NCBI GenBank assembly: GCA_017463255.1
Contig: JAFTPP010000007.1
Span: 58,999 to 122,998, forward strand
Length of the DNA: 64,000 bases
Direction: 5' to 3'
Origin: Lachnospiraceae bacterium
GTDB taxonomy: Bacteria; Bacillota; Clostridia; Lachnospirales; Lachnospiraceae
Of the stretch, positions 55,362 to 63,913 are shown in pieces. The notes under the pieces were generated by a model. It made no database searches and was not told the origin of the DNA. It worked only from the letters and a program-made list of their open reading frames with translations. Every line of letters starts with the position of its first letter. Positions within the stretch are counted from its first letter, which is position 1. The position numbers and the translations under genes were made by a program.

Positions 55362-56501
55362 ATGAATCCAACGAATAATATAAAATCTCAATACGAAAAA
55401 GAATTAATTTATCAGGAAATCAATTCCAACAAGCGTACTTTAAAAGGTATCGTGTGGTTTTTACTCGCCCTGAGTTTTGTATGGCTCTTGACTTTTATCC
55501 GCTTTTTTGATGTGAGTCTTAAAATGGTAAGCATTACATTATGCATTACTGCTTTGCTGTTTCTTGCACCTCTTATCATGCTATTTAAAGGTACCTATGA
55601 CAAACCATGGGTTAAATATTTTCTATTATTTATCATTTGTGTTGCGGCAGGTTCTATTTTTACATTTTTATCCTTCCACGCCACTCTGATTTTTGTTATT
55701 CCCTTATTATTTGCCATTCAATATCGGAAACGACGTATTATCTGGTACGCATATGGCGTAAATACTGTGACGATGCTCATTAGTTCCTTATTAAGCTTCT
55801 TTTACGGACTCTGTGATTTAAATCTGTTGTTTGAAAGCCGATATATCAGAAACTGGTACTTAGATGCAATGGCAAACGGGGCATTCAATTTACCCTTAAA
55901 TTCTAATCCGGTGTTTATCATTATCGTGTTTGAGGTATTTCCGCGAAGCATTATTTTATTAGTATTTTCTATTATGATGCAATATACGGTTGTGAGCAGT
56001 GCCGACGATGCAGTAAGAATCGCCCGCTTAACTTATTTAAAGGAAACTGACACAAGAACAAAAGTATTTAATAAAAACAAATACATAGAAATGACTTCAG
56101 AGTACTATCCTAAAATAGCAAGAATTGCTGTTTTATTCTGGGACATGAATGACTTAAAGAAAATCAATGATACTTACGGACATGCCATGGGGGATTATGC
56201 TATCGATACCCTTTCCCATGTATTACACTCATTTGCCACAGAAAGATGTAGAATTTACAGGATCGGTGGTGATGAGTTTGTCATGATTATTGACAATCCT
56301 TTGGAACACGAAGCAGAAAATATGATTGGTAAAATAAAAGAAATGCTTTCATCCGCCAACAAGGATAAGTCCGTTTTGGTACAAAGTGCAGTTGGTGTTG
56401 CTTACGGCGCGGGAAAAGATATCTTAACAGTGGTAGAAAACGCTGACAATCATATGTACGAAGACAAGAAAATCTGTAAGGAGATGAATGTATCATGTTA
56501 G
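55362..56501 (+). CDS. Membrane diguanylate cyclase (GGDEF)
   Basis: The 379-residue protein has six membrane helices (25-212) and then a GGDEF domain. The catalytic motif RIGGDEFVMI is intact, with substrate residues DMNDLKKINDTYGHAMGD. No RxxD inhibitory site is evident before the motif. It should make c-di-GMP, opposing the EAL protein at 45511. Its membrane part shares H106, P114, GLCDxN with C151, NP at 182-183 and PR at 194-195 with the histidine kinase at 50588. It overlaps the hydrolase start by 7 nt. Confidence 0.93.
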   Translation: MNPTNNIKSQYEKELIYQEINSNKRTLKGIVWFLLALSFVWLLTFIRFFDVSLKMVSITLCITALLFLAPLIMLFKGTYDKPWVKYFLLFIICVAAGSIFTFLSFHATLIFVIPLLFAIQYRKRRIIWYAYGVNTVTMLISSLLSFFYGLCDLNLLFESRYIRNWYLDAMANGAFNLPLNSNPVFIIIVFEVFPRSIILLVFSIMMQYTVVSSADDAVRIARLTYLKETDTRTKVFNKNKYIEMTSEYYPKIARIAVLFWDMNDLKKINDTYGHAMGDYAIDTLSHVLHSFATERCRIYRIGGDEFVMIIDNPLEHEAENMIGKIKEMLSSANKDKSVLVQSAVGVAYGAGKDILTVVENADNHMYEDKKICKEMNVSC

Positions 56502-57418
56502 TTTATATTATCTTAATCCTTATTGTGATTTTTCTATTGTTTTTGCGTGTACTATACAATATGGCTTTTTCACATCCGAAAAGAAAACGTCCTGTAGCAG
56601 AGCTCATTCCAAACAGTCGTCTTTATCGGGATTATAAGGATTCTTTAAAAGAAGGAGTAACCGAAATGCAAACTGCCCCTTTTGAAGAAATAACAATCAC
56701 TTCTTATGACGGTTTGATTCTTCACGGACGGTTTTACGAAAAGACTCAGAACGCTCCCATATTTTTATGTTTCCACGGTTATCACGGTGTACCCGAATGG
56801 GATGGATACGGTGCTTTCCAAATCTGTAAAAAAAACGGATACTCTGCACTCATGGTAGAGATGAGGGCTCACGGACGTAATGCAGGTGACATTACTTTTG
56901 GTATCAAAGAACGCCATGATGTAAAAGCATGGGTTGAATATATCTCGGCACGTTTCGGCTCTGATGTTCCCCTGATACTTTCAGGCGTTTCCATGGGTGC
57001 TGCCTCTGTGCTCCTTGCCACTGAACTTTGCTTAGGCAAAAATGTTAAAGGAATCATATCAGACTGCGCCTATTCAAAGCAGTCTGTTGTAATTAAAAGT
57101 ACCATTCGGGACATGAAGCTTCCTGTAAGTATTTTTTATCCTTTGGTTAAATTGAGTGCCCTAATATACGCAAGATTCCGTTTAGAGAAGTCCTGTCCTC
57201 TAAAAGCTATTGAATCACTGTCAATTCCTATACTGCTTATACACGGAACCAATGACTCCATCATACCGGTTGCTATGTGTGAAGAGCTTTACGCGGCTTG
57301 CACCGGCGCGAAATACAAAGCATTGATTGCCGATGCCGACCATGCCAACAGCGCATTAACCGATTTTCAAACTTATGAGCAGGCAGTAGTAATGTTTTTG
57401 GATAAGGTGTTGAGGTGA
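56495..57418 (+). CDS. Membrane-anchored alpha/beta hydrolase
   Basis: The 307-residue protein has one N-terminal helix (1-20). The hydrolase fold follows, with oxyanion motif FHGYHG, nucleophile elbow GVSMGA, acid in IHGTNDSIIP and histidine in DADHANSA. The family (YfhR/BEM46-like) includes esterases and thioesterases of unknown substrate. It is translationally coupled to the cyclase (ATGTTAG overlap). Confidence 0.88.
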   Translation: MLVYIILILIVIFLLFLRVLYNMAFSHPKRKRPVAELIPNSRLYRDYKDSLKEGVTEMQTAPFEEITITSYDGLILHGRFYEKTQNAPIFLCFHGYHGVPEWDGYGAFQICKKNGYSALMVEMRAHGRNAGDITFGIKERHDVKAWVEYISARFGSDVPLILSGVSMGAASVLLATELCLGKNVKGIISDCAYSKQSVVIKSTIRDMKLPVSIFYPLVKLSALIYARFRLEKSCPLKAIESLSIPILLIHGTNDSIIPVAMCEELYAACTGAKYKALIADADHANSALTDFQTYEQAVVMFLDKVLR

Positions 57419-57483
57419 TGAGGTGATGGGATTAGGAGTTGCTATTACTCGCTTCGCGAGCTCAACCAGACACGACCTATAAG

Positions 57484-57529
57484 AAAAGCACCCCTAAGGC
57501 CATAGTAATATAGTCTTAAGGGTGCTTTT
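57484..57529. terminator. Bidirectional terminator between hydrolase and esterase genes
   Basis: AAAAGCACCCCTAAG (57484-57498) pairs with CTTAAGGGTGCTTTT (57515-57529), nearly perfect, with A and T runs on both sides. It serves the convergent genes. Confidence 0.85.
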
Positions 57530-57553
57530 AACATAGCATTTTGCTAACAATAA

Positions 57554-58630
57554 TTATTCACCTATAAATCCACCGGAAAGTCGTTTCAGGAAATTGAACA
57601 ATCCCAACTTCCAGACTCCTCCGGAATGGCCTTGTCCGGGATGCACATACCAAATATGCTCTACTCCATTATCACTAAGCACACTATGATAATTATAAGG
57701 ATTGTCTCCCACAGTTCCATCTTTATCTCCTGAACATATTAATACAAGTTTCGGTATATAATCGCTGCTTTCTGTTGTTAACAATTCTGTTTCTAACGTG
57801 GGTGCCGCCGAAAAGGAACCGATATAATTGAATGTATCTAAATAAGTAAATCCTAATCGGAGTGCTTCCATTCCTCCCATAGAAAGTCCGCAAACTGCAG
57901 TATCTTCTCTCAGTTCTGACGCTGAAAAATTCTCAATTATATATGGATGTAAATCTTCTTTAAACTCTTTAACAAAATCAATAAACGCCTGAATGTTTGT
58001 ATCACTTACCGAAACCGGATCAAGCCCTCCTACCGGAATGACACTTGGGAAAACCGCAATGAAAGGATTTAATTCTCCTTTATCAATCATATGGTCAAAT
58101 ATATTTGCAACGCTCATACTTACCCACTGACTACTATCGCATCCGATGCCATGAATTAAATAAATAACAGGATATGTGTTAGCCGCATCATAACCATACG
58201 GAGTATACACTTGAGCACTGCGTTCTGCGCCCATAACCTCGGAGTAGTAAGTGATTGTTTGTACCTCGCCGGAATTTTCACAAGAACGGGAATAGTCCTT
58301 CATATCCGGATTAAAATAATCCTCAAACGCTTCCTTACTTCCACTCAATTTGGCTACCTCCCACTCTTCCCGTGGTACTATTTCTTCTGTCACCTCATCT
58401 CCTTCATCTTGTGTTTCAGTCTGAGGAGAGTTCTCTGCAGCGTTCTCTGCATCATTCTTTGCTTCCTCTGATATCTCCTCACTATTATTATTTTCTATCA
58501 CAGAATCATTCACATCAGTAGTACTTGTCTTATTATCAGATGAATCATCTTTTTTAGAACAGCCTGACAAACAAAGTGATATTAACAACATAACGGTTGC
58601 CATCTGTTTAATTACATGCTTTATTCTCAT
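57554..58630 (-). CDS. Esterase lipoprotein (carbohydrate esterase family 1-like)
   Basis: I start at ATG 58630 (MRIKHVIKQMATVMLLISLC), 358 residues, with GAGGAG 7 nt upstream. The lipobox LSGC predicts a lipid-anchored cysteine, followed by an Asn/Glu-rich linker to about residue 85. The esterase D/feruloyl-esterase-like fold has IYLIHGIGCDSSQW, nucleophile GLSMGG, acid SGDKDG and histidine in PGQGHSGG. It probably removes acyl groups such as ferulate or acetate from plant polysaccharide outside the cell. It is divergent from an AraC regulator. Confidence 0.9.
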   Translation of the reverse strand: MRIKHVIKQMATVMLLISLCLSGCSKKDDSSDNKTSTTDVNDSVIENNNSEEISEEAKNDAENAAENSPQTETQDEGDEVTEEIVPREEWEVAKLSGSKEAFEDYFNPDMKDYSRSCENSGEVQTITYYSEVMGAERSAQVYTPYGYDAANTYPVIYLIHGIGCDSSQWVSMSVANIFDHMIDKGELNPFIAVFPSVIPVGGLDPVSVSDTNIQAFIDFVKEFKEDLHPYIIENFSASELREDTAVCGLSMGGMEALRLGFTYLDTFNYIGSFSAAPTLETELLTTESSDYIPKLVLICSGDKDGTVGDNPYNYHSVLSDNGVEHIWYVHPGQGHSGGVWKLGLFNFLKRLSGGFIGE

Positions 58631-58751
58631 TTTTTGTCTCCTCACAAAATAATTGATATTTGATACTTAGAATGATATTATCTTTTTGTAGCAAAATACA
58701 TTCCAAAAAGCATTTTAAACATATCTTTTAGCGACCAATATGGAGATTAGC

Positions 58752-59612
58752 ATGATAGCATTTTTGTACAAAAGCGATATACTACCAAAGGTGACACTAT
58801 GCGGAAGTGTTGCGATAGAAGGCCACAACAAACACTTCAAGCGAAAACCCTTGGAATATATACTGTATTATATTATTTCCGGAGAAATGAAGATAAAAGA
58901 AGGAAAGAACACATATTTACTAACCAAGGGCGATACAATCCTTTTAGACCCCACAAGAGTACACGAAGGAATTCTTACCCCTTCTGATGTGAGTTACTAT
59001 TATGTCCATTTTACAACACAGGACATACAAGAATTAAATTCCGATAATGACATGATTGAAGAGCAGCATATTATGAATCTGGTTAATAAAGATAATCGTT
59101 GTAAGCTTGTTTTGCCCAAATACATCCACATTGCAGAGCACAATAACGAAGCTGTAACAATTCTTTTTAACAAACTATTATCAGCATACACACAAAATCA
59201 ACTATATACCGATACCTTGATGAATTGCTATTTTCTAGAACTTTTGACAATCATAGCAAAAAACATGGCAAAACCCGCACCATACGTAGCAGAGAATAAG
59301 CACGACCTGGTCATTCACATTCTGGACTATATCCATGCAAATTGCAGAACCAAGCTTACTTCTAAGGATGTTGAGGCTCATTTTCACATGAACTTTGATT
59401 ATCTGAACCGTCAGTTTAAGAAAAAAACCGGCATGACCATTTGCTATTATTCCAACCGCTACCGCATTCAAGAAAGTAAAAAATTACTTCAAAGCGGCTT
59501 ATATAATATACGACAAACAGCAGAAATGATGGGATTTTCCAACGAATTCTATTTTTCCAGAATCTATAAGAATTTTGAGGGAAAAGCTCCTTCCAAGTGG
59601 ATGAAGCAGTAG
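58752..59612 (+). CDS. AraC-family transcriptional regulator
   Basis: I start at ATG 58752 (MIAFLYKSDILPKVTLCGSV), with GGAG 7 nt upstream; ATG 58740 lacks a site. In 286 residues, a cupin-like sensor (about 15-110, GDTILLDPTRVHEG) is followed by a double HTH (about 190-286, LTSKDVEAHFHMNFDYLNRQFKKKTGM in part, then IRQTAEMMGFSNEFYFSRIY). It probably binds a sugar and regulates the divergent esterase gene. Confidence 0.93.
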   Translation: MIAFLYKSDILPKVTLCGSVAIEGHNKHFKRKPLEYILYYIISGEMKIKEGKNTYLLTKGDTILLDPTRVHEGILTPSDVSYYYVHFTTQDIQELNSDNDMIEEQHIMNLVNKDNRCKLVLPKYIHIAEHNNEAVTILFNKLLSAYTQNQLYTDTLMNCYFLELLTIIAKNMAKPAPYVAENKHDLVIHILDYIHANCRTKLTSKDVEAHFHMNFDYLNRQFKKKTGMTICYYSNRYRIQESKKLLQSGLYNIRQTAEMMGFSNEFYFSRIYKNFEGKAPSKWMKQ

Positions 59613-59647
59613 TTACACCCCTAAAATATATAAAAGATTAGAATGCT

Positions 59648-59686
59648 AAAAACCGCAACCCCTAAATGGGATTGCGGTTTCTTTTT
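59648..59686 (+). terminator. Intrinsic terminator after the AraC gene
   Basis: AAAACCGCAACCCC and GGGATTGCGGTTT pair (one mismatch), followed by CTTTTTC. Confidence 0.8.
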
Positions 59687-59715
59687 CATTTGTAATGTAT
59701 AACCATTAATTATGA

Positions 59716-59769
59716 TTACTCGATGATTGTAGCAACACGACCTGAACCTACTGTACGTCCACCTTCACG
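59716..59769 (-). pseudogene. tuf: 3' end relic of a tuf gene (EF-Tu C-terminus)
   Basis: The minus strand encodes REGGRTVGSGRVATIIE followed by TAA, which is the conserved C-terminus of elongation factor Tu. Upstream the frame continues (SKQTKSD), but this is not EF-Tu sequence, and no other part of tuf is present. So only 17 codons remain. It may mark a recombination or insertion junction next to the accessory region. Confidence 0.85.
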
Positions 59770-60195
59770 GTCTGATTTTGTTTGTTTAGAAACTTAATTG
59801 TTACGATTTTTGCCGTTTTTTGACGAGTATTTGCGGCATTTTACCTATTATTTAGCCTTTTTCCGGGGGAAAGTATCGGATTCGTATCACGGTTTTTTGC
59901 TACTATTCGTCCACTTAAGATTATTTTAACATGAGCAAGGTTATAAGTAAATCGCGAGTTTTGATAAAATCGGGGGCGTGATACACATTTTTGGAGCGTG
60001 ATACATCTTTTTGTGTATCAGAGTATGCATGTGATACTTTTTTGCATTCGGCACCAGTGCCACCATACGCAGCGTGATACACATTTAAGTAAAAGTACAC
60101 ACGAAATGGGATTGTGTGTATCTTTACTTAAATCTTTCACACTTCTTCTTACATGAACTTGCATATGCCATATAAACCTTTTATCTCTATTTATG
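59770..60195. repeat. Intergenic region with a GTGATAC repeat cluster
   Basis: No gene is supported in these 426 bp. GCGTGATACACATTT occurs at 59976-59990 and 60072-60086. GCGTGATACATCTTT is at 59996-60010 and GTGATACTTT at 60031-60040. Inverse copies are CGTATCAC (59883-59890) and TGTATCA (60014-60020). They lie just downstream of the Mrr-like/ParB-like pair. Confidence 0.6.
60084..60132. terminator. 19-bp hairpin after the Mrr-like gene
   Basis: TTTAAGTAAAAGTACACAC (60084-60102) pairs with GTGTGTATCTTTACTTAAA (60114-60132) except at two positions. It is 64 nt past the Mrr-like stop codon. No strong U-run follows, so it may be a terminator or a protein site. Confidence 0.5.
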
Positions 60196-61035
60196 CTAAT
60201 TATATATACTGTATTTTAATTTTTCTTCCAAAAATTCACATACATTTTTTTGCCTATGTACTACTTTTGCTCGGCATATTATATCAATCAATTGCTTTGA
60301 ATCCGACAATATAATCCCATAATTCTTTGCCATATCTTTCGCCCCAGTTTGATGTCCCATATTTGCTATATGCCAACCTATGATATCTCCTTTTTCCATT
60401 TGAAACCAATCGGGCAATATCTGTCCTGCCCTATAAGACCTATTGTAAACATGCCCTAAAGTTTGTACAAATTCCTTCATATGCCCAACATTATCCTTTT
60501 GTGAATACTTTTTACACTGCCCAACTATTCTAATCGGCCCCTTTACCCCAAAAAGAAAATGGGCCCTTTTTGAAAAAGGAATTCTCGCAAAAAAATCTAT
60601 CCCACCTTCATTTCCCGGATCAGTAAGTAAAATTTTATCAGCCCCTAAAAATTCACAAATTATACAAGCCATTTTTTCATATTCTCGTTCATCTAATCGA
60701 TCCATAAAGTCATATAAATCCGGACGAATCTTAAAGTACTCTTTTCTTATCCCAATGTCTGACGAATCACCTATCCATTGCACCACTTTCTCATTTTCAC
60801 TTATTATAGAAAACAATGGTACAACTCCGTTTTCTTTGTCTTCCTCATGTTCTTTACGATATTTGTTCCATAAACGATTTACTTTATTTAATGCCATCAA
60901 TTCAGCTTTACTCGAATCATGTGTAAGCTCATCTAATATGCAATTTTTTAAAATTTCTTCAAAAGTATAATTCGAATCATCAAATTTTATACGATACATT
61001 CTTTTAAAGATTATTGAATTATCATTTACTGACAT
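60196..61035 (-). CDS. Mrr-like restriction endonuclease (PD-(D/E)xK)
   Basis: The 279-residue protein has a C-terminal nuclease domain (about 112-260) with the Mrr pattern: E in REYEKMACIICEFLGA, D147 in GNEGGIDFFARI and Q173-x-K175 in VGQCKKYSQKDNVGHMKEF. Later IIGWHIANMGHQTGAKDMAK and GIILSDSKQLIDII match the end of Mrr-cat domains. The N-terminal 110 residues are not recognised and may sense or bind a partner. It overlaps the ParB-like gene by 10 nt, so the two are probably one functional unit. Mrr nucleases cut foreign or modified DNA. Confidence 0.8.
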   Translation of the reverse strand: MSVNDNSIIFKRMYRIKFDDSNYTFEEILKNCILDELTHDSSKAELMALNKVNRLWNKYRKEHEEDKENGVVPLFSIISENEKVVQWIGDSSDIGIRKEYFKIRPDLYDFMDRLDEREYEKMACIICEFLGADKILLTDPGNEGGIDFFARIPFSKRAHFLFGVKGPIRIVGQCKKYSQKDNVGHMKEFVQTLGHVYNRSYRAGQILPDWFQMEKGDIIGWHIANMGHQTGAKDMAKNYGIILSDSKQLIDIICRAKVVHRQKNVCEFLEEKLKYSIYN

Positions 61036-62159
61036 GCCTCTAATAACTCTCTAACTTTCTCATCCAAACCTGTAAGTAACTCTACCAATTGTTCTTTTTG
61101 TTTTACTACCAACTTAAAAGGAATATCCTCTAATGCTTTTGTACAATTCTTAATTTTATCTAATGTTTCAACAGCCGGATCTTGACTTTCTAAATATTTT
61201 TTCATATTAGCCGCATTTTGAGCTTTCTCTAAATCTCCATCTGCTCTAAACATTTCGAATTCATTAATAGACTCTCTCAGCAGATAAGAAATAATTCTCA
61301 AATCATTACTTCTCTTTATTCTGCGATTTTCCCAGTTACCTTTTACCTCTGTACCATCTAAAACATTTTCTTCATCCCTAGGATATAACCACGATAAAAA
61401 TTCATTAAATTTTAGGCTATCTTCAAATCTATATTCGGTGTCATTCCACATCAACCAATCCTTAAAAACAGGATTACTTCTACTAAAAATTTCTTGTAGG
61501 TATGGATATGCACGTTCATCTATTTCTTGTGTATAATCAGATTCCTCTGCCGCTTGTGTAAATGCATAATATCCTCTTACCCATTGTCCTGCACCATATG
61601 CAGACAATCCAAATTTTTTCCCCACTTCAGTAAGTGTCAAGTCTTGATCTTCCATCAATTGAACCAAAAGTCTCGCCTTATTATATGCAGGCCACTCTTG
61701 TATTCCTATAATGTGTCTTAACCCTTGAAATACCCAAGCAGGTTGTTCTTCCGAACCCGTATACACCAAACAACTAATTTGAATCAACGAATCAATCACA
61801 TCATCGCTTACATAATCACTATCTTTTTCATAATTTTCCATAATAATTTTTGCAGCACATATGCGCCTATTTCCCTCTAAAACAACATATTTATCTTCTG
61901 CAAATTTTTTTACTATTATTCTATCTATTGGCAAAAAACCATTTATCTTTATATTATCTACTAATTTATATATCGAAAATTCCTGAACCAGACGCTGCTT
62001 TGTTACTTCTTGTATAGAATCCTCTGATATATGTTCATCAGATATATTATCCCAGCTTTTCGAAGTAAACCTTGGATTGTTTGGGTCCAAAAAAATTTTC
62101 TTCAAATCAATCACAGTCTCAACTAATTCCTTATGCAATGTTCCATAATTATCTGCCAT
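61026..62159 (-). CDS. ParB/Srx-domain protein with HTH
   Basis: In the 377-residue protein, residues 15-110 have the ParB-type nucleotide-binding signature: FLDPNNPRF, then LVDNIKINGFLPIDRIIVKK and VVLEGNRRICAAKII, where EGNRR is at 95-99. Residues about 170-200 form an HTH (LTEVGKKFGLSAYGAGQWVR). The rest is helical and unassigned. It is not a chromosomal ParB: there is no ParA and no match to the usual C-terminus. Such proteins occur beside nucleases in defence regions. It is the upstream partner of the Mrr-like gene; GGAGGTATAAG precedes the start. Confidence 0.78.
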   Translation of the reverse strand: MADNYGTLHKELVETVIDLKKIFLDPNNPRFTSKSWDNISDEHISEDSIQEVTKQRLVQEFSIYKLVDNIKINGFLPIDRIIVKKFAEDKYVVLEGNRRICAAKIIMENYEKDSDYVSDDVIDSLIQISCLVYTGSEEQPAWVFQGLRHIIGIQEWPAYNKARLLVQLMEDQDLTLTEVGKKFGLSAYGAGQWVRGYYAFTQAAEESDYTQEIDERAYPYLQEIFSRSNPVFKDWLMWNDTEYRFEDSLKFNEFLSWLYPRDEENVLDGTEVKGNWENRRIKRSNDLRIISYLLRESINEFEMFRADGDLEKAQNAANMKKYLESQDPAVETLDKIKNCTKALEDIPFKLVVKQKEQLVELLTGLDEKVRELLEACQ

Positions 62160-62383
62160 TCTTATACCTCCGTTATTTTATCTCTCATAGTTATTATATT
62201 TATATTCATCCTTTTTAATTCAGATCCAGCACGCTAACCACGAAAAATTCACTTCGATTCCAGCTAATACTGCATCAATATCAATCGTTCGAAATAATCT
62301 GTTGAAAGGCCAACATCCAATATATACATAAAATCATTAAAACTACTCAAAATGTACTCTATCCTTATTTCCCTCCTAGATGC
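62160..62383. other. Gap between AlbA_2-type and ParB-like genes
   Basis: This 224-bp gap holds AGGAGG on the minus strand near 62375, followed by a short open stretch that includes MYILDVGLSTDYFERLILMQ before a TAG. This may be the remnant of a small gene, but no ATG lies at the right distance and the match is to nothing I recognise. The ParB-like promoter is not obvious. Confidence 0.3.
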
Positions 62384-63913
62384 TTACTTACTTTTCAGGA
62401 CATACTCCGCATTATTTGTATTGCCATCAGATTCAAGAACATCTGCTTTTACCAAAATCTGTATATAGCGCCATGCGGTTGCTAATGACTTTCCTGTTAT
62501 CTGTCTTGCCACCTGCGTCGTAATCGCAGAATTTGTTTCCAAATACTCAATTATTGGCAAAGTCTTTTCATAATCTTTCTGATTTAAAACTTCTTTCAAA
62601 ACTTCTTTCAAACTTCTTTCATTTTTTTGAATGAAGTTTGCATCTTCCTTCATTTTAGCATCTTCTTTTTTCAAAAAAGAAAGCGACAATACCGTTCTGT
62701 CCGGGTCAAATCTTTCCTCAATCACCGGTTCTTCCCAACCTTCGTCCGCCCAAACATTAAAGATATTTGGCACACCACTTCCGGCACGTTCACCAATATT
62801 GATAAGATTAAACATTTTCATAAGAGCCTTGTTTCGGGGATCGGATTCGCCACCAAGACGCATCTGCTTTTTACCCGTTCTGACATAACCCGGATTTGCT
62901 AAAACCAGCTTGTCCGGTTCCTTGCGGATAACAACACCACGCAAACCATGATAATCTGCATTAATCAAGCAATTTGCCAGAGCCTCACGAAGTGCCTTGT
63001 GTACCGGAGTGTCGTCAACACGTTCGCCGCCAACCATTTTGAACGGCACCTTAATATCTTTGATAATTTTGTTATAAACTCTAAAATAGAAGTCGCACAC
63101 ATTTCCGGACCATTCACCGGAACTCGACTGCAACCGGTCGCTCCAACGAGTGGTAGGGTCCAACTCTTCTCGGTAGTCCAAGAAATACTCAGGAAAGTGC
63201 CGCACAATATTGTACTCATCACCAAACATCAGCATACCTGCTGCCGTAGGATGCAACTTGCCATCCTCATCAGAAATAGCAGCCGCACCAATGCTTCTCA
63301 GATACTCATGGTCGCTTAAGCGCTCAAAAGGATGTCCTTCTTTTAAAGAACGATGGCTGTTACGATATCCGTGAATAGTATCATAATTTAAATCTTCCAT
63401 CGGAACCTTATCAAGCACTTCCATATCCATAGTGCGCTCGGTCTGGTCACGAAGCATGGTCTTTACCTGCAATCTGGTACAGTGATAATCACCCTCGTAA
63501 TTACGACGGAACGTGCCATTAAAAATATCATTGTTGATGTACACCGGCTTCTGCTCACGCTTTGCCATCGGCACATAAATAACCATGATAACATCCTTAT
63601 TGTCACCAACCTCGTAGGTCTGCACATCATCTTCTGACAGAAGATTTATACTTACCTTCTTGGGATTATTCATATTATCCCAAAATTCCTTGCGAAGCTT
63701 AGATGCATTCTGGAGACCGGTAGTTCTCCAACTACCATCTTTATTTTCTTTGACACCAAGAATAATGACTCCACCATAGCAGTTCGCAAAGGAAGAATAG
63801 GTGTCCCACAAAGAAACCGGCAAGCCACCTTCTGCTTTTTTCACTTCTCTTCTGTTGTCTTCTCTGTATTCATCAAATTGTGAAAGGTCAAAAGTTTTTT
63901 CCAAAATGCTCAT
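62384..63913 (-). CDS. AlbA_2/Schlafen-like putative DNA- or RNA-binding protein with HATPase_c_4-type domain
   Basis: In the 509-residue protein, residues about 13-130 form the AlbA_2 domain (NRREVKKAEGGLPVSLWDTY, then SSFANCYGGVIILGVKEN). A GHKL-like HATPase_c_4 region follows at about 300-400 (HKALREALANCLINADYHGL, NIGERAGSGVPNIFNVWADE). The last 60 residues look like a winged helix (ITTQVARQITGKSLATAWRY). Such proteins are frequent in accessory and defence islands, with unknown activity. The start has AAGAAAGAGAG upstream. It may act with the ParB/Mrr pair downstream, but a 224-nt gap separates them. Confidence 0.85.
   Translation of the reverse strand: MSILEKTFDLSQFDEYREDNRREVKKAEGGLPVSLWDTYSSFANCYGGVIILGVKENKDGSWRTTGLQNASKLRKEFWDNMNNPKKVSINLLSEDDVQTYEVGDNKDVIMVIYVPMAKREQKPVYINNDIFNGTFRRNYEGDYHCTRLQVKTMLRDQTERTMDMEVLDKVPMEDLNYDTIHGYRNSHRSLKEGHPFERLSDHEYLRSIGAAAISDEDGKLHPTAAGMLMFGDEYNIVRHFPEYFLDYREELDPTTRWSDRLQSSSGEWSGNVCDFYFRVYNKIIKDIKVPFKMVGGERVDDTPVHKALREALANCLINADYHGLRGVVIRKEPDKLVLANPGYVRTGKKQMRLGGESDPRNKALMKMFNLINIGERAGSGVPNIFNVWADEGWEEPVIEERFDPDRTVLSLSFLKKEDAKMKEDANFIQKNERSLKEVLKEVLNQKDYEKTLPIIEYLETNSAITTQVARQITGKSLATAWRYIQILVKADVLESDGNTNNAEYVLKSK

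Noticed and set aside
59716..59800. A complete small gene encoding the EF-Tu-like tail
   Set aside because: Only the last 17 EF-Tu codons match, and no start codon with a ribosome site precedes them.
59976..60086. GTGATACA repeats as a CRISPR array
   Set aside because: Spacing is irregular, units are only 7-15 bp, copies lie in both orientations, and no cas gene is present.
61026..62159. Chromosome-partition ParB
   Set aside because: No ParA neighbour, wrong C-terminus, and it overlaps an Mrr-like nuclease gene.
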